64,000 nucleotides of DNA from Actinorhabdospora filicis (GCF_030269765.1 NZ_BSTX01000001.1:1059273-1123272); one strand, 5' to 3'; positions 1 through 8,282 are shown, counted from the first letter of the stretch. The notes: a model not told the origin generated them from the sequence alone. A program made the numbers and translations.

Positions 1-1107
1 GGCGGGGGTCAGCAGCAGCACCAGCCACACCGCCGTCAGCCCGGCGGTGACCAGGGCGGCACCGGCGATGAGGACGGTCCGGCCGTAGCGCTTGGCGAGC
101 CGGTTGCTCTGCGCCGCGCCGATGATGTTGCCGATGGCGAAGGGCAGCGACACCAGCCCGGTCTCCAGGGCGGTGTGCCCGAGCCCGGCCTGCCACAGCA
201 GCGAGATGACGAAGAAAATACTGGTGAAGGCGGCGAAGTAGATCAGCGCGAGCACGACCCCGCCGGTGAACGCGCGGTGCCGGAACAACCCCGGCGGGAC
301 GAGCGGGCCGCGCCCGCGCCGGGCGTAGGCGTTCTCCCACAGCGCGAAGGAGACCAGGAGCAGCAGGCCGCCCGCGATGGACAGGAACGTCCACGGGGGC
401 CAGCCGGCGTCCTCGCCCTGGATGAGCGGGACGAGCACGGCGACCAGGCCGCCGGTGACCAGCAGCAGCCCGAGCCAGTCGACGCCACCGGACAGGGTCT
501 GCGAGGCGGACTTGCGGGGCAGCAGGACGGCCGCCGCGATCAGCGTGAGGACGCCGATGGGCAGGTTCACCCAGAACACCAGGCGCCAGCCGTTCTCCTC
601 GCCCGCCGCCTGGATGATCAGGCCGCCCAGGATCGGCCCGAGGGCGGTGGACACGCCGATGACCGAGCCCATGACCGCGAAGGCCCGCCCGCGCGCCCTG
701 GGCGGGAACAGCAGCTGGATGAAGGCGGTGACCGCCGGGACGTACACGCCGCACGCCAGGCCCTGCGCGACGCGCGAGACGACGAGCTGGAGGTCGCTGC
801 GGGCGAAGCCGCAGGCGAGGCTGGCGAGGGTGAACAGGCTCAGGCCCGCGAAGAACACCCACTTGTGGCCGAGACGGTCCCCCAAGCGCCCGGCGGGGAT
901 CAGCGCCAGGCCGAAGGCGAGGGCGTAGCCGGAGATGATCCAGGACAGGGTCGCCTCGGAGGCGTTCAGGCTGTTGCGGATCGGCGGTAGCGCGACATTG
1001 ACGATGGTGGTGTCCAGCAGGGCCATGAACATGCCCGCCAGCAGCACCGACAGGGCCCGCCAGGTCCGGCCGGTGACGGCGGGTTCCGCGGCGCCGGTGC
1101 TGGACAT
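1..1107 (-). CDS. MFS transporter, DHA2 (EmrB/QacA) type, C-terminus cut by window edge
   Basis: Proton-driven export of drugs or metabolites across the cytoplasmic membrane is the known role of this family. The visible 369 residues begin MSSTGAAEPAV and contain the helix-1 signature LLDTTIVNVALP, the loop motif GRLGDRLGHK and the antiporter helix GVSTALGPILGG, all DHA2 hallmarks. Family members have 14 helices and about 450-520 residues, so roughly the last 100 residues lie outside the window. The ATG at 1107 has GGAG just upstream. It is divergent from the DUF1304 gene, and no dedicated regulator is visible beside it. The substrate cannot be predicted. Confidence 0.93.
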   Translation of the reverse strand, partial: MSSTGAAEPAVTGRTWRALSVLLAGMFMALLDTTIVNVALPPIRNSLNASEATLSWIISGYALAFGLALIPAGRLGDRLGHKWVFFAGLSLFTLASLACGFARSDLQLVVSRVAQGLACGVYVPAVTAFIQLLFPPRARGRAFAVMGSVIGVSTALGPILGGLIIQAAGEENGWRLVFWVNLPIGVLTLIAAAVLLPRKSASQTLSGGVDWLGLLLVTGGLVAVLVPLIQGEDAGWPPWTFLSIAGGLLLLVSFALWENAYARRGRGPLVPPGLFRHRAFTGGVVLALIYFAAFTSIFFVISLLWQAGLGHTALETGLVSLPFAIGNIIGAAQSNRLAKRYGRTVLIAGAALVTAGLTAVWLVLLLTPA

Positions 1108-1186
1108 GGGCTCCACGATATGTGCCGGTGGGCTCCGGCTCGGCGGTTACCGCGACATTCGCCGCGCCGGGGACGAGGATGGCGGC

Positions 1187-1543
1187 ATGAACGTCGTCGC
1201 CGTGATCCTGGCCCTGGTGGCCGCCGCCGTGCACGTGCTGATCTTCGTGCTGGAGGCCGTCCTGTTCCCGCGGGACGCGAAGGTGCGCGCCCGGTTCCGG
1301 GTGGCGCCCGCCGACGCCGAGGGCGTCCGGCCGTGGGCGTTCAACCAGGGCTTCTACAACCTGTTCCTGGCCGTGGGCGTGGTCATCGGGGTGGTCACCG
1401 GCGAGCGCGTCCTGGTGGCCTTCTGCTGCGGTTCGATGGTGGCCGCCGCGCTGGTGCTGGTGGTGACCGACCGGCGGATGCTCCAGGGCGCGGTGGTGCA
1501 GGGGCTGGTGCCGCTGGCGGCGCTGGCGCTGCTATGGGTATGA
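1187..1543 (+). CDS. DUF1304 family small membrane protein
   Basis: A 118-residue protein with four predicted transmembrane segments at about residues 5-27, 54-74, 79-97 and 101-118. The segment NQGFYNLFLA is the conserved core of the DUF1304 family, whose function is unknown. The start at 1187 is chosen because it has GAGG about 8 nt upstream and gives the usual family length; longer readings upstream overlap the divergent transporter promoter. The stop (1541-1543) is one base from the next ATG, so it is probably cotranscribed with the RibD-like gene. Confidence 0.85.
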   Translation: MNVVAVILALVAAAVHVLIFVLEAVLFPRDAKVRARFRVAPADAEGVRPWAFNQGFYNLFLAVGVVIGVVTGERVLVAFCCGSMVAAALVLVVTDRRMLQGAVVQGLVPLAALALLWV

Positions 1544-1544
1544 G

Positions 1545-2111
1545 ATGCGCAGACTGACCTATTTCATCGCCACGAGCCTGGACGGTTTCATCGCCGATCC
1601 ATCGGGTTCGCTGGCGCCGTTCTTCCCGCTGCCCGACGGGATGGCGGAGTACCTCGTGGGCGAGTACCCGGAGACGCTGCCGGCGCATCTGCACGAGCCG
1701 ATGGGCGTGGGTGGTTCCTCGGGCCGCTTCGACGCCGTCCTGATGGGCCGTGGGGCGTGGGAGCCGGGTCTGGCCGAGGGCGTGACGAGCCCGTACTCGC
1801 ATCTGGACCAGTACGTGTTCTCCTCGACGCTGGGGGCGGTGGACGGGCTCACGGTCGTGCCCGGGGACGCCGTGGCGGCGGTGCGGGAGCTGAAGTCGCG
1901 CGAGGGCGGCGGGATCTGGCTGCTGGGCGGCGGGCGCCTGGCGGGCGCGCTGGCGGGTGAGATCGACGAGCTGATCGTGAAGGTCTACCCGCTCGTGCTG
2001 GGCGAGGGGCGTCCGGTGTTCGAGGGCGGGCGGCCGGAGCGGCTGACGCTGGACGGGACGCGCCCGATCGGCAGCGGCGGGGCCGTCGAACTGCGGTATT
2101 CCAGCAGGTAG
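1545..2111 (+). CDS. Dihydrofolate-reductase-fold protein (RibD C-terminal family)
   Basis: A 188-residue cytoplasmic protein of the RibD C-terminal/DHFR-like fold. It has the N-terminal strand RRLTYFIATSLDGFIAD, the GRGAWE helix start and the nucleotide-binding segment IWLLGGGRLAGAL followed by DELIVKVYPLVLGEGRPVF, as in stand-alone YwjB/YyaP-type reductases. These probably bind NADPH, but their substrates are generally unknown. The start lies one base after the stop of the DUF1304 gene, indicating translational coupling. It is too short for bifunctional RibD and lacks the deaminase half, so a direct role in riboflavin synthesis is unlikely. Confidence 0.9.
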   Translation: MRRLTYFIATSLDGFIADPSGSLAPFFPLPDGMAEYLVGEYPETLPAHLHEPMGVGGSSGRFDAVLMGRGAWEPGLAEGVTSPYSHLDQYVFSSTLGAVDGLTVVPGDAVAAVRELKSREGGGIWLLGGGRLAGALAGEIDELIVKVYPLVLGEGRPVFEGGRPERLTLDGTRPIGSGGAVELRYSSR

Positions 2112-2173
2112 AACGCATGGTGAGGGGACCGTCGGGCCCGGCCCGGCGGTCTTTCTCCGTACGCCGTCCACTG

Positions 2174-2216
2174 TTGACGGACGAAGTTCTGTTCTCTTAA
2201 AGTACTAGGACCCTAG
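2174..2216 (+). promoter_or_regulatory. Promoter and overlapping operator of the GntR-ABC operon
   Basis: A TTGACG -35 hexamer (2174-2179) is followed after 18 bp by TAAAGT (2198-2203), a TANNNT-type -10. Directly downstream, CTAGG-AC-CCTAG (2205-2216) is a 5-bp-arm palindrome that would cover the start site. Autorepression by the YtrA-type regulator that starts at 2221 is the natural reading. The predicted transcript would have almost no leader. Confidence 0.6.
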
Positions 2217-2220
2217 ATAA

Positions 2221-2634
2221 ATGGAGTACGTGGTGATCGAGTTCCACCTCGACGGCCGCTCGGGTGTCTCCCCCTACATGCAGCTCGTCCAGCAGGTCCG
2301 GCGGGCCGTACGGCTGGGGATGCTCACCGAGGGCGACCGGCTGCCGACCGTCAAGGAGGTCGTCGCGCGGCTGGCCATCAACCCGAACACGGTACTGAAG
2401 GCCTACCGCGAGCTCGAACACGAGGGCCTCGCCGCCGCCAAACCCGGGGTCGGCACCTTCATCACCCACCGGATCACCGACTCGTCCCTGGCCGCGCACG
2501 ACGCGCTGCGCGGCGAGCTGCGCACCTGGCTGGACCGGGCCACCGCCGCCGGGCTGGACGCCGAAAGCGTCGAAGCCCTCTTCGTGACCACCTTCCGCGA
2601 GCACACCGAGACCAGAACTGAGGAGCCGGCATGA
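2221..2634 (+). CDS. GntR-family transcriptional regulator, YtrA subfamily
   Basis: A 137-residue regulator with an N-terminal winged helix-turn-helix (about residues 15-80; LPTVKEVVARLAINPNTVLKAYRELEHEGL) and only a short helical tail, the layout of YtrA-type GntR proteins, which repress the ABC transporter they precede. Its last bases overlap the ATP-binding gene by ATGA (2631-2634), so the three genes form a coupled operon. No Shine-Dalgarno is visible before 2221, and the promoter lies so close that leaderless translation is likely; GTG 2233 is an alternative start. Confidence 0.93.
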   Translation: MEYVVIEFHLDGRSGVSPYMQLVQQVRRAVRLGMLTEGDRLPTVKEVVARLAINPNTVLKAYRELEHEGLAAAKPGVGTFITHRITDSSLAAHDALRGELRTWLDRATAAGLDAESVEALFVTTFREHTETRTEEPA

Positions 2635-3500
2635 AACCGGTTTTAACGACCCGGGGACTCACCCGACGCTACGGACGGCGCACCGCGCTGTCCGACTGCA
2701 CCATCACCGTCCCCTCCGGGAAGGTCGTCGGACTCGTCGGCCCGAACGGGGCGGGCAAGTCGACGCTCCTGCGCATCGCCGCGGGGGCGCTGCCGCCGAC
2801 CGCCGGTGAGATCGAGGTCCTGGGCGGGCGGCCGGGCTCCGGTCCCGGCCAGCTGGCCAAGGTCGCCTTCGTCGCGCAGGACACCCCCGTCTACGCCGGG
2901 CTCACCGTCGGCGACCACCTGCGCTTCGGCGCCAAGACCAACCCGCGCTGGGACGACGCCATGGCCCGGGAGCGGCTGAAGTCGCTGGGACTCAAACTCG
3001 ACCAGCGCGCCGGGCGGCTGTCCGGCGGGCAGCGCGCGCAGCTCGCGCTGACCATGGCCGTGGCGAAGCGTCCCGAACTGCTGATCCTGGACGAGCCGGT
3101 GGCCGCCCTCGACCCGCTCGCCCGGCGCGAGTTCATGCAGGGCCTCATGGCGCACATCGCCGAGCACGAGGGCAGCGTCATCCTCTCCTCTCACGTCGTC
3201 TCCGACCTGGAACGCGTCTGCGACCACCTGATCGTGCTGGTGGACTCGCGGGTGCGCGCCGACGGCGAGGTGGAGGACCTGCTCGCCGGGCACCACCGGC
3301 TCACCGGGCCCCGCCGCGACACCGCCGACCTGCCCGGGGACGTCATCGCCGAAAGCCACGTGGGACGCCAGTCGACGGTGATCCTGCGCGGCCCCGCACC
3401 CGAACCCGATCCCGCCTACGAGGTGGAGAAGCTGAGCCTGGAGGACCTCGTCCTGGCCTACATGTCCAGCGACGCCCGGCCCGCATTGGAGATGGCCTGA
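2631..3500 (+). CDS. ABC transporter ATP-binding protein
   Basis: A 289-residue nucleotide-binding subunit. Walker A is GPNGAGKST (about residue 38), the signature is LSGGQ, Walker B is LLILDEP and the switch His lies in SSHVV, so it should hydrolyse ATP. It starts on the ATGA overlap with the GntR gene and its own stop overlaps the permease start (TGATG at 3498-3502). Such YtrA-ABC operons in Gram-positives usually export cell-envelope-active compounds or sense envelope stress; the substrate here is unknown. Confidence 0.95.
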   Translation: MKPVLTTRGLTRRYGRRTALSDCTITVPSGKVVGLVGPNGAGKSTLLRIAAGALPPTAGEIEVLGGRPGSGPGQLAKVAFVAQDTPVYAGLTVGDHLRFGAKTNPRWDDAMARERLKSLGLKLDQRAGRLSGGQRAQLALTMAVAKRPELLILDEPVAALDPLARREFMQGLMAHIAEHEGSVILSSHVVSDLERVCDHLIVLVDSRVRADGEVEDLLAGHHRLTGPRRDTADLPGDVIAESHVGRQSTVILRGPAPEPDPAYEVEKLSLEDLVLAYMSSDARPALEMA

Positions 3501-4498
3501 TGTACTGGTTCGCCTGGCGCCAGCTGCGCCTCCAGACCGTTTACGCCGCCGGGGCCCTGGTCCTGCTCGGCCTGGCCCTCACCTTCACCGGCCTCACCCT
3601 CGCCTCCTCCTACGCCGACACCGTCGCGGTGTGCGGGACCGACTGCACCGACGCGGTCAAGGCGTTCCTGCGGGACGCCCAGACGGGCGCGCCGGCGGCG
3701 GTCTACGTCACCGGGCTCGCGCTGGCGTACCTGGTGCCGCCGCTGATCGGCGCGTTCTGGGGCGCTCCCCTGGTCGCGCGGGAACTGGAGACGGGCACCC
3801 ACAACCTCGCCTGGAACCAGTCGGTGACGCGGACCCGCTGGCTGGCGGCGAGGATCGCCGTCACCGGCACCGCCACCGCGGCCGTCACCGGCGTCCTCGC
3901 CTGGGCCGTCACCGCCTGGGCCGGGCACGTCGACACCGTGCGGGGTGACCGGATCACCCCGCTCGTCTTCGGTGGGCGCGGCGTCGTCCCGGTCGCCTAC
4001 GCGCTGTTCGCGTTCCTGCTCGGCGTGACGCTCGGCGCGGTCATCCGGCGCACCGTACCGGCGATGGCGGCGACCCTCGGCGTCTACGCCCTGGTGGTGG
4101 CCTCGTTCCCGGCGTGGCTGCGCGAGCGGCTCGTCACGCCGGTGCACACCACCGCACCGCTGGACATGGACCGCCTGGGCGACCTGCTGATCAACCAGGA
4201 CACCAGCATGGAGGTCACGGGGAAGGGCCCCGAGGGCGCGTGGATACTCACCAACCAGACCCTGTGGCCGGACGGACGGGTCTTCACCGGACCCGCCGAC
4301 GCCGCCTCCTGCGGCCGCGACAGCGCCTACGGGATCTGCGAGAAGTGGGTCAGCGGCCTCGGACTCCAGCAGGACGTGGTCTACCACCCGTCCACGCACT
4401 TCTGGTCCCTCCAGTGGGCCGAGGCGGGCGTCTTCATCGGGCTGACGGTGCTGCTGGCCGGGTTCTGCTTCTGGTGGGTGCGCAAGCGCGTCGTCTAA
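3500..4498 (+). CDS. ABC transporter permease
   Basis: A 332-residue membrane subunit with about six hydrophobic segments: one near residues 12-35, a cluster at 75-95, 115-140, 155-180 and 187-205, and one at the C-terminus (about 305-325). A 100-residue soluble, cysteine-containing loop (about 205-300) precedes the last helix. The motif ARELETGTHNLAWNQSVTR between helices 2 and 3 is typical of actinobacterial ABC-2-type permeases paired with YtrA operons. It is the last gene of the operon and is followed by an intrinsic terminator at 4589. Confidence 0.9.
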   Translation: MYWFAWRQLRLQTVYAAGALVLLGLALTFTGLTLASSYADTVAVCGTDCTDAVKAFLRDAQTGAPAAVYVTGLALAYLVPPLIGAFWGAPLVARELETGTHNLAWNQSVTRTRWLAARIAVTGTATAAVTGVLAWAVTAWAGHVDTVRGDRITPLVFGGRGVVPVAYALFAFLLGVTLGAVIRRTVPAMAATLGVYALVVASFPAWLRERLVTPVHTTAPLDMDRLGDLLINQDTSMEVTGKGPEGAWILTNQTLWPDGRVFTGPADAASCGRDSAYGICEKWVSGLGLQQDVVYHPSTHFWSLQWAEAGVFIGLTVLLAGFCFWWVRKRVV

Positions 4499-4588
4499 CA
4501 CACCCCGGCCCGGCGGGAAGGCGGACGCGCCGGGAGTACCCGCGAAGACCCGGATACATCCCCTTTGGACAGTCCACAGTGTCCGCCA

Positions 4589-4637
4589 GGACGCCCCGGC
4601 ACCGGCTGCGGCCGAACCGGGGCGTCCATATGTTTTT
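4589..4637 (+). terminator. Intrinsic terminator after the ABC operon
   Basis: GGACGCCCCGG (4589-4599) and CCGGGGCGTCC (4617-4627) form a perfect 11-bp stem with a 17-nt loop, followed within 5 nt by a T-run (4632-4636). It ends the GntR-ABC transcript and makes an ATG at 4630, inside the tail, an unlikely start for the next gene. Confidence 0.75.
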
Positions 4638-4666
4638 CAGGACACAGCCTTCCGAAGGGGGAAGCC

Positions 4667-4702
4667 ATGCGCCTCCACGACCGCCCCGGGGCCGCCCGAT
4701 GA
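4667..4702 (+). CDS. 11-codon upstream ORF overlapping the next start codon
   Basis: ATG at 4667 has a strong ribosome-binding site (GGGGGAAG, 3-5 nt upstream) and reads MRLHDRPGAAR before TGA at 4700-4702, which overlaps the ATG of the following 365-codon gene as ATGA. The downstream ATG has no Shine-Dalgarno of its own. I infer a leader peptide that delivers ribosomes to the main gene by termination-reinitiation. A sequencing frameshift fusing the two is the alternative. The peptide itself resembles nothing I know. Confidence 0.45.
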   Translation: MRLHDRPGAAR

Positions 4703-5796
4703 TCTGGGTGAACGGAGTACAGATCGACCCGGGCGATCCCAACATCACGCCCGCGACCCTCGCGTGGGTCACCGACGGCTTCATCCGCGACTACGCGAAC
4801 TGGGCCGCCGTCAACGCACATGCCAACGGGAACACCGACCACGTCGGGGCCGTCGCCGTCGGGCCGGGCGTGCCCGCGCACACCTGGGTCGAGTTCTCCC
4901 CGGCCAACGTCGCGGGCATCAACGTCCTCGGCGAGGACCACACGCACGTGCGCCTCGAACACGTGCGCGCCGCCACCGGGCTCACCAGCTTCGTCTACGA
5001 GGTCTTCGCCTGCGACAACTGGAACAACTACCCGCAGATGATGGCCGCCTACAACACCGAGAACAACGCCAGGTTCAACCTGTTCGGCATCCAGGCCGCG
5101 CCCAACCACACCAACCACGCCAGCGAGTCGATCTTCCCCAAGCTCGCCGTGGGCATGCTGCTGCTCGCCAACTGCCTCAACGGGGGCGCGCCCGTCGCCG
5201 AGCTGGCCGACCGGGTCGCCTACTACGGACTGCCCGTCCAGCGCTACCTCAAGATCGCCTGGGGCTTCGCGAAGGACGTGCGCCACACCGAGCAGGCCGC
5301 CCCGCTGGCCGCCACGGCCGAGGAGACCGCGCTCTCCCTGCTCGTCCACCAGCACACCGCCGCCGTGGACGGGTTCATCACCGGCCTGCCCATCGACGGC
5401 TACCTGGGCGACCAGATCGTCGGCGTCACGCTGCCGCACACCCCGGCGCTGCTGGCGCTGGCCAACGCGATCCTCAACCTCCTGATCGCCCGCAGCGCCC
5501 ACGATGGCGGCCTGCTCCCCCCGCAGCAGAACCAGCTGAACCTCCTGCCGCACGGCACCTTCATGGAGAAGTACGTCAAGCTCGGCCTGTGGCGCAACCT
5601 GTACTTCGTCAACCGCGTGACCCACGCCGTCAACAACAACGTGCGCTTCGCCGGGATGGGCCAGCAGCACATGGCCTACCTGAGCCAGAACAACCACCTG
5701 CCGCCCACCGCGCACCTGTACGACATGCAGCCGCAGGGCGCGGAGTGGCGGGGGTTCCGGGTGAAGACCACGACCCACTGGGCCAACCACCACTGA
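4699..5796 (+). CDS. Unrecognised Asn/His-rich protein, first gene of an orphan operon
   Basis: A 365-residue soluble-looking protein with no signal peptide or clear membrane helix, although residues about 150-170 and 260-275 are hydrophobic and helical. It is unusually rich in Asn and His (CDNWNNYPQMM, PNHTNHASESIF, HAVNNNVRF, C-terminal THWANHH). A block with HTWVEF, GEDHTHVRLEH and FVYEVFACDNWNN near residues 58-115 could be catalytic or metal-binding, but I cannot match it to a family. It is translationally coupled to the 11-codon ORF at 4667 and is followed 11 bp later by a second unknown gene. Alternative starts (ATG 4630) fall in the terminator tail. Function unknown. Confidence 0.7.
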   Translation: MIWVNGVQIDPGDPNITPATLAWVTDGFIRDYANWAAVNAHANGNTDHVGAVAVGPGVPAHTWVEFSPANVAGINVLGEDHTHVRLEHVRAATGLTSFVYEVFACDNWNNYPQMMAAYNTENNARFNLFGIQAAPNHTNHASESIFPKLAVGMLLLANCLNGGAPVAELADRVAYYGLPVQRYLKIAWGFAKDVRHTEQAAPLAATAEETALSLLVHQHTAAVDGFITGLPIDGYLGDQIVGVTLPHTPALLALANAILNLLIARSAHDGGLLPPQQNQLNLLPHGTFMEKYVKLGLWRNLYFVNRVTHAVNNNVRFAGMGQQHMAYLSQNNHLPPTAHLYDMQPQGAEWRGFRVKTTTHWANHH

Positions 5797-5807
5797 GAGG
5801 AGGACCG

Positions 5808-6404
5808 ATGGCACCGATCAACGTCCGGGCGAAACTGACCCGTGGCAGGAAGTTCCCCGCGCTGCGGGACCTGTCGGCCGCGCAGACCGTGTGGTGGCTG
5901 GGCGAGCAGTTCCGGTTCCGCGACGAGTCCGGGCGCCCGGTTTCGGAGGTGCTGGCCGACGTCACCGCCCCGCGCGGGTTCGGCAGCACGCCCAGGTCCC
6001 TGGAGGGGATCATGGACACCTTCCTCGACCTGAAGGGCGTCACCGAGGTCTACGGCGACCGCGCCAAGGGCACCGGGATCATCATCGACTCCCAGGGCAG
6101 GCGGCGTGCCGTGGACGCCTCGGTGATCCTGCCGCTGGCCGCGCAGCTGTTCGCCGAGGACCTCAAGGGCCTCACGCCCGGAGCGCGGTCGAAGATCCTC
6201 GGCCGCGACACCGTCGCCTACGCCAAGACGCTGACCGGCTCCGACGAGGCCGGTTCGTTCCGGCAGGAGCAGAAGCTGACCGTGGCCGGGACCTACGTAC
6301 TGCTCCGCGAGACGGCCGCCGGCCGGGCCTCGGCGCGCACCGAGGTCACCGCCCTCGACGAGGGCGTCGTCACCGCCGCCGACGTGACGCCTCCGGCGAA
6401 GTGA
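5808..6404 (+). CDS. Unrecognised protein, second gene of the orphan operon
   Basis: A 198-residue hydrophilic protein with a perfect ribosome-binding site (GAGAGGAGG) ending 5 nt before the ATG and overlapping the tail of the upstream gene, so the two are cotranscribed. Visible segments are AQTVWWLGEQFRFRDESGRP (about 25-44), GTGIIIDSQGRRRAVDASVI (about 87-106) and a charged, Thr/Ala-rich C-terminus. No signal peptide, membrane segment or known catalytic motif is evident. A small soluble protein following a larger one could be a partner, chaperone or immunity protein, but that is only inferred from layout. Confidence 0.75.
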   Translation: MAPINVRAKLTRGRKFPALRDLSAAQTVWWLGEQFRFRDESGRPVSEVLADVTAPRGFGSTPRSLEGIMDTFLDLKGVTEVYGDRAKGTGIIIDSQGRRRAVDASVILPLAAQLFAEDLKGLTPGARSKILGRDTVAYAKTLTGSDEAGSFRQEQKLTVAGTYVLLRETAAGRASARTEVTALDEGVVTAADVTPPAK

Positions 6405-6530
6405 TCCCTTCCCGGGCGGCGCCGGTTTCGCCCGGCTCCGCCCGGGACGTCCGGCACCCGCCGTCACCGGTTCCTAACGATCCGGTCTCGGCCATTGCCG
6501 CGCGCGCCGGAAATGATCACACTTCCTCGA

Positions 6531-6833
6531 ATGAGCGACGCGCAGACCCAGTGGAGCCCCGGCCTCGAACTCGACGAGCATCCCGACGGCTGCCGCCTGG
6601 TCCTGGTCGGCGTGACGCGCGGGCACGGCTCGACCCTCCAGGAGGCCTCCGCCGACCTGCTGACCCGGCTGTTCGACCTGTCGGTGGCGGTCCGCCGCGC
6701 GGCCGGCGCGAAGCCACCGGTGCGCGGCGTCCACCGGCCCGAGGTCTGGCGGTGGCTGTGGCGCACCGGCGATCTCGCGTTGCGCGGCGAGGACCTGCGG
6801 GCGCACGTCTTCGGGGACGCGCTGCCCGTCTAG
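6531..6833 (+). CDS. Hypothetical protein
   Basis: A 100-residue acidic protein, MSDAQTQWSPGLELDEHPDG onward, with a conserved-looking middle (LQEASADLLTRLFDLSVAVRR) and a Trp-rich stretch (PEVWRWLWRTGDLALRG). I do not recognise it. No ribosome-binding site precedes the ATG; the start is chosen because upstream codons do not look coding. It may belong to the preceding two-gene transcript (126-bp gap) or stand alone, and it converges on the glutathione-transferase-like gene. Confidence 0.5.
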   Translation: MSDAQTQWSPGLELDEHPDGCRLVLVGVTRGHGSTLQEASADLLTRLFDLSVAVRRAAGAKPPVRGVHRPEVWRWLWRTGDLALRGEDLRAHVFGDALPV

Positions 6834-6863
6834 AAGTGCTGCCCGCCTAGCCACCTCGCCCGC

Positions 6864-7898
6864 CTAGTCCGCGCCCCACGGGGTGTGCGCCAGCGGCACC
6901 GTCTCGGCCACCGGCGTCGGGCCGGGCGGCGTCCCGTCGCCGAAGGGGCGCCCGCCGAGCTGCTCGCGGTGATGCGGGCTCAGCCAGCCGCGCAGGTCCG
7001 GTCCCAGCGGCACGATCCCCGTCGGGTTGATGTCGCGGTGGACCTCGTAGTAGTGGCGCTTGGTGTGGTCGAAGTCCACGGTGTCGCCGAAGCCGGGGGT
7101 CTGGAACAGGTCGCGCGCGTAGGCCCACAGCACCGGCATCTCGGCCAGCTTCGCGCGGTTGCACTTGAAGTGGCCGTGGTAGACCGCGTCGAAGCGGACC
7201 AGCGTGGTGAACAGCCGGACATCGGCCTCGGTGATGGTGTCGCCGACCAGGTACCGCTGGTCCGACAGGCGCTCGGCGAGCCGGTCCAGCCGCTCGAACA
7301 GGCGCCGGTGGGCGGCCTCGTAGGCGCGCTGCGAACCGGCGAAACCGGCCCGGTAGACGCCGTTGTTCACGTCCCGGTAGATCACCGAGCCGATCTCGTC
7401 GATCTCCTCGCGCAGGGCCTCCGGGTACAGCTCGGGCGCGCCCGGGCGGTGGTGGGCGGTCCACTCGGTGGACAGGTCGAGGGTCATCTGCGCGAAGTCG
7501 TTTGTGGCGACCGCGCCGGAGGGGACGTCCACGATCGCGGGGACGGTGATGCCGCGCGGGTACTCCGGGTCGCGCTTGAAGTACGCCTCCTGGATGCGCT
7601 CGATGCCCAGGACGGGGTCACGGCCGCCGGGGTCGAGGTCGAAGGTCCAGCTGCGCTTGTCGTGCGTCGGTCCGCACACGCCCATCGAGATCGCGTTCTC
7701 CAGCCCCAGCAGGCGGCGGACGATGATCGCCCGGTTCGCCCACGGGCAGGCGCGGCTCACCACGAGCCGGTAGCGGCCCGCCTCGACGGGATACCCGTCG
7801 CGGCCGTCGGCGGTGACGCGGGTGGTGATGTAGCGCTGATCGCGCTTGAACTCGGCGCCCGGCTCGACGTACGAACCCGATTCTGGTTCCTCGGTCAT
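6864..7898 (-). CDS. Glutathione S-transferase-like reductase (glutathionyl-hydroquinone reductase / ECM4-YqjG family)
   Basis: A 344-residue cytoplasmic protein. The N-terminal thioredoxin-like half carries SRACPWANRAIIVRRLLGLE, placing the catalytic Cys at residue 51 in the C-P-W-A motif of Xi-class transferases. The all-helical C-terminal half has SLLTGER-type residues replaced by LVGDTITEADVRLFTTLVRF, the family's substrate-domain signature. Family members reduce S-conjugated quinones. Actinobacteria use mycothiol, so the true thiol is probably mycothiol (inference). The neighbouring genes are unrelated. Confidence 0.92.
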   Translation of the reverse strand: MTEEPESGSYVEPGAEFKRDQRYITTRVTADGRDGYPVEAGRYRLVVSRACPWANRAIIVRRLLGLENAISMGVCGPTHDKRSWTFDLDPGGRDPVLGIERIQEAYFKRDPEYPRGITVPAIVDVPSGAVATNDFAQMTLDLSTEWTAHHRPGAPELYPEALREEIDEIGSVIYRDVNNGVYRAGFAGSQRAYEAAHRRLFERLDRLAERLSDQRYLVGDTITEADVRLFTTLVRFDAVYHGHFKCNRAKLAEMPVLWAYARDLFQTPGFGDTVDFDHTKRHYYEVHRDINPTGIVPLGPDLRGWLSPHHREQLGGRPFGDGTPPGPTPVAETVPLAHTPWGAD

Positions 7899-8282
7899 GC
7901 CGCCATCGTCGCACCCCCGGGCGAACTCCGGCGGAACCGAGGGGGCCGCCGCTCGTTATCCGGTCATGAGGATCGCCATGCCCTCGCCGGCCCACCTGTC
8001 CCTGGACGCGTGGCTCGTCGCGCAGTCGCACGAACCGCCCGCCGGAGGCTACGGCGAACGTGAGCTCGCCCGGCACGCCGAGCGCATACGGCGGATTCCG
8101 AAAGAGATCTCCGAAACCCGCCAGGTCAAAACGGATGGATCTTCGCCTACCCGGCGCTTACGCATCGTGACGGCACACCGAACGCATAGAAACCGTTACC
8201 AGAACACCGTCGATGATCGCTTTTGGTGTGCCGGTTGATCTACGTTCCTCTCCGACCTGTTCCGATCGGGAAGGAGCTCCAC
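7899..8282. other. Gene-poor interval between the reductase and the Cys-rich peptide gene
   Basis: This 384-bp interval holds the divergent promoters of its two neighbours. An open frame at 7966-8238 starting MRIAMPSPAHLSLDAWLVAQ has partly protein-like composition in its first 50 codons but no ribosome-binding site, and its end is basic and disordered, so I do not call it a gene. The last 120 bp are less G+C-rich and presumably contain the peptide-gene promoter. No strong hairpin is seen. Confidence 0.5.

Noticed and set aside
4630..4698. Upstream ATG start (4630) for the 365-residue unknown protein
   Set aside because: It lies in the U-rich tail of the preceding terminator and has no ribosome-binding site; the overlap at 4699 fits better.
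7966..8238. Possible 90-codon gene between the reductase and the Cys-rich peptide
   Set aside because: No ribosome-binding site; the second half is disordered and basic; coding evidence is too weak.
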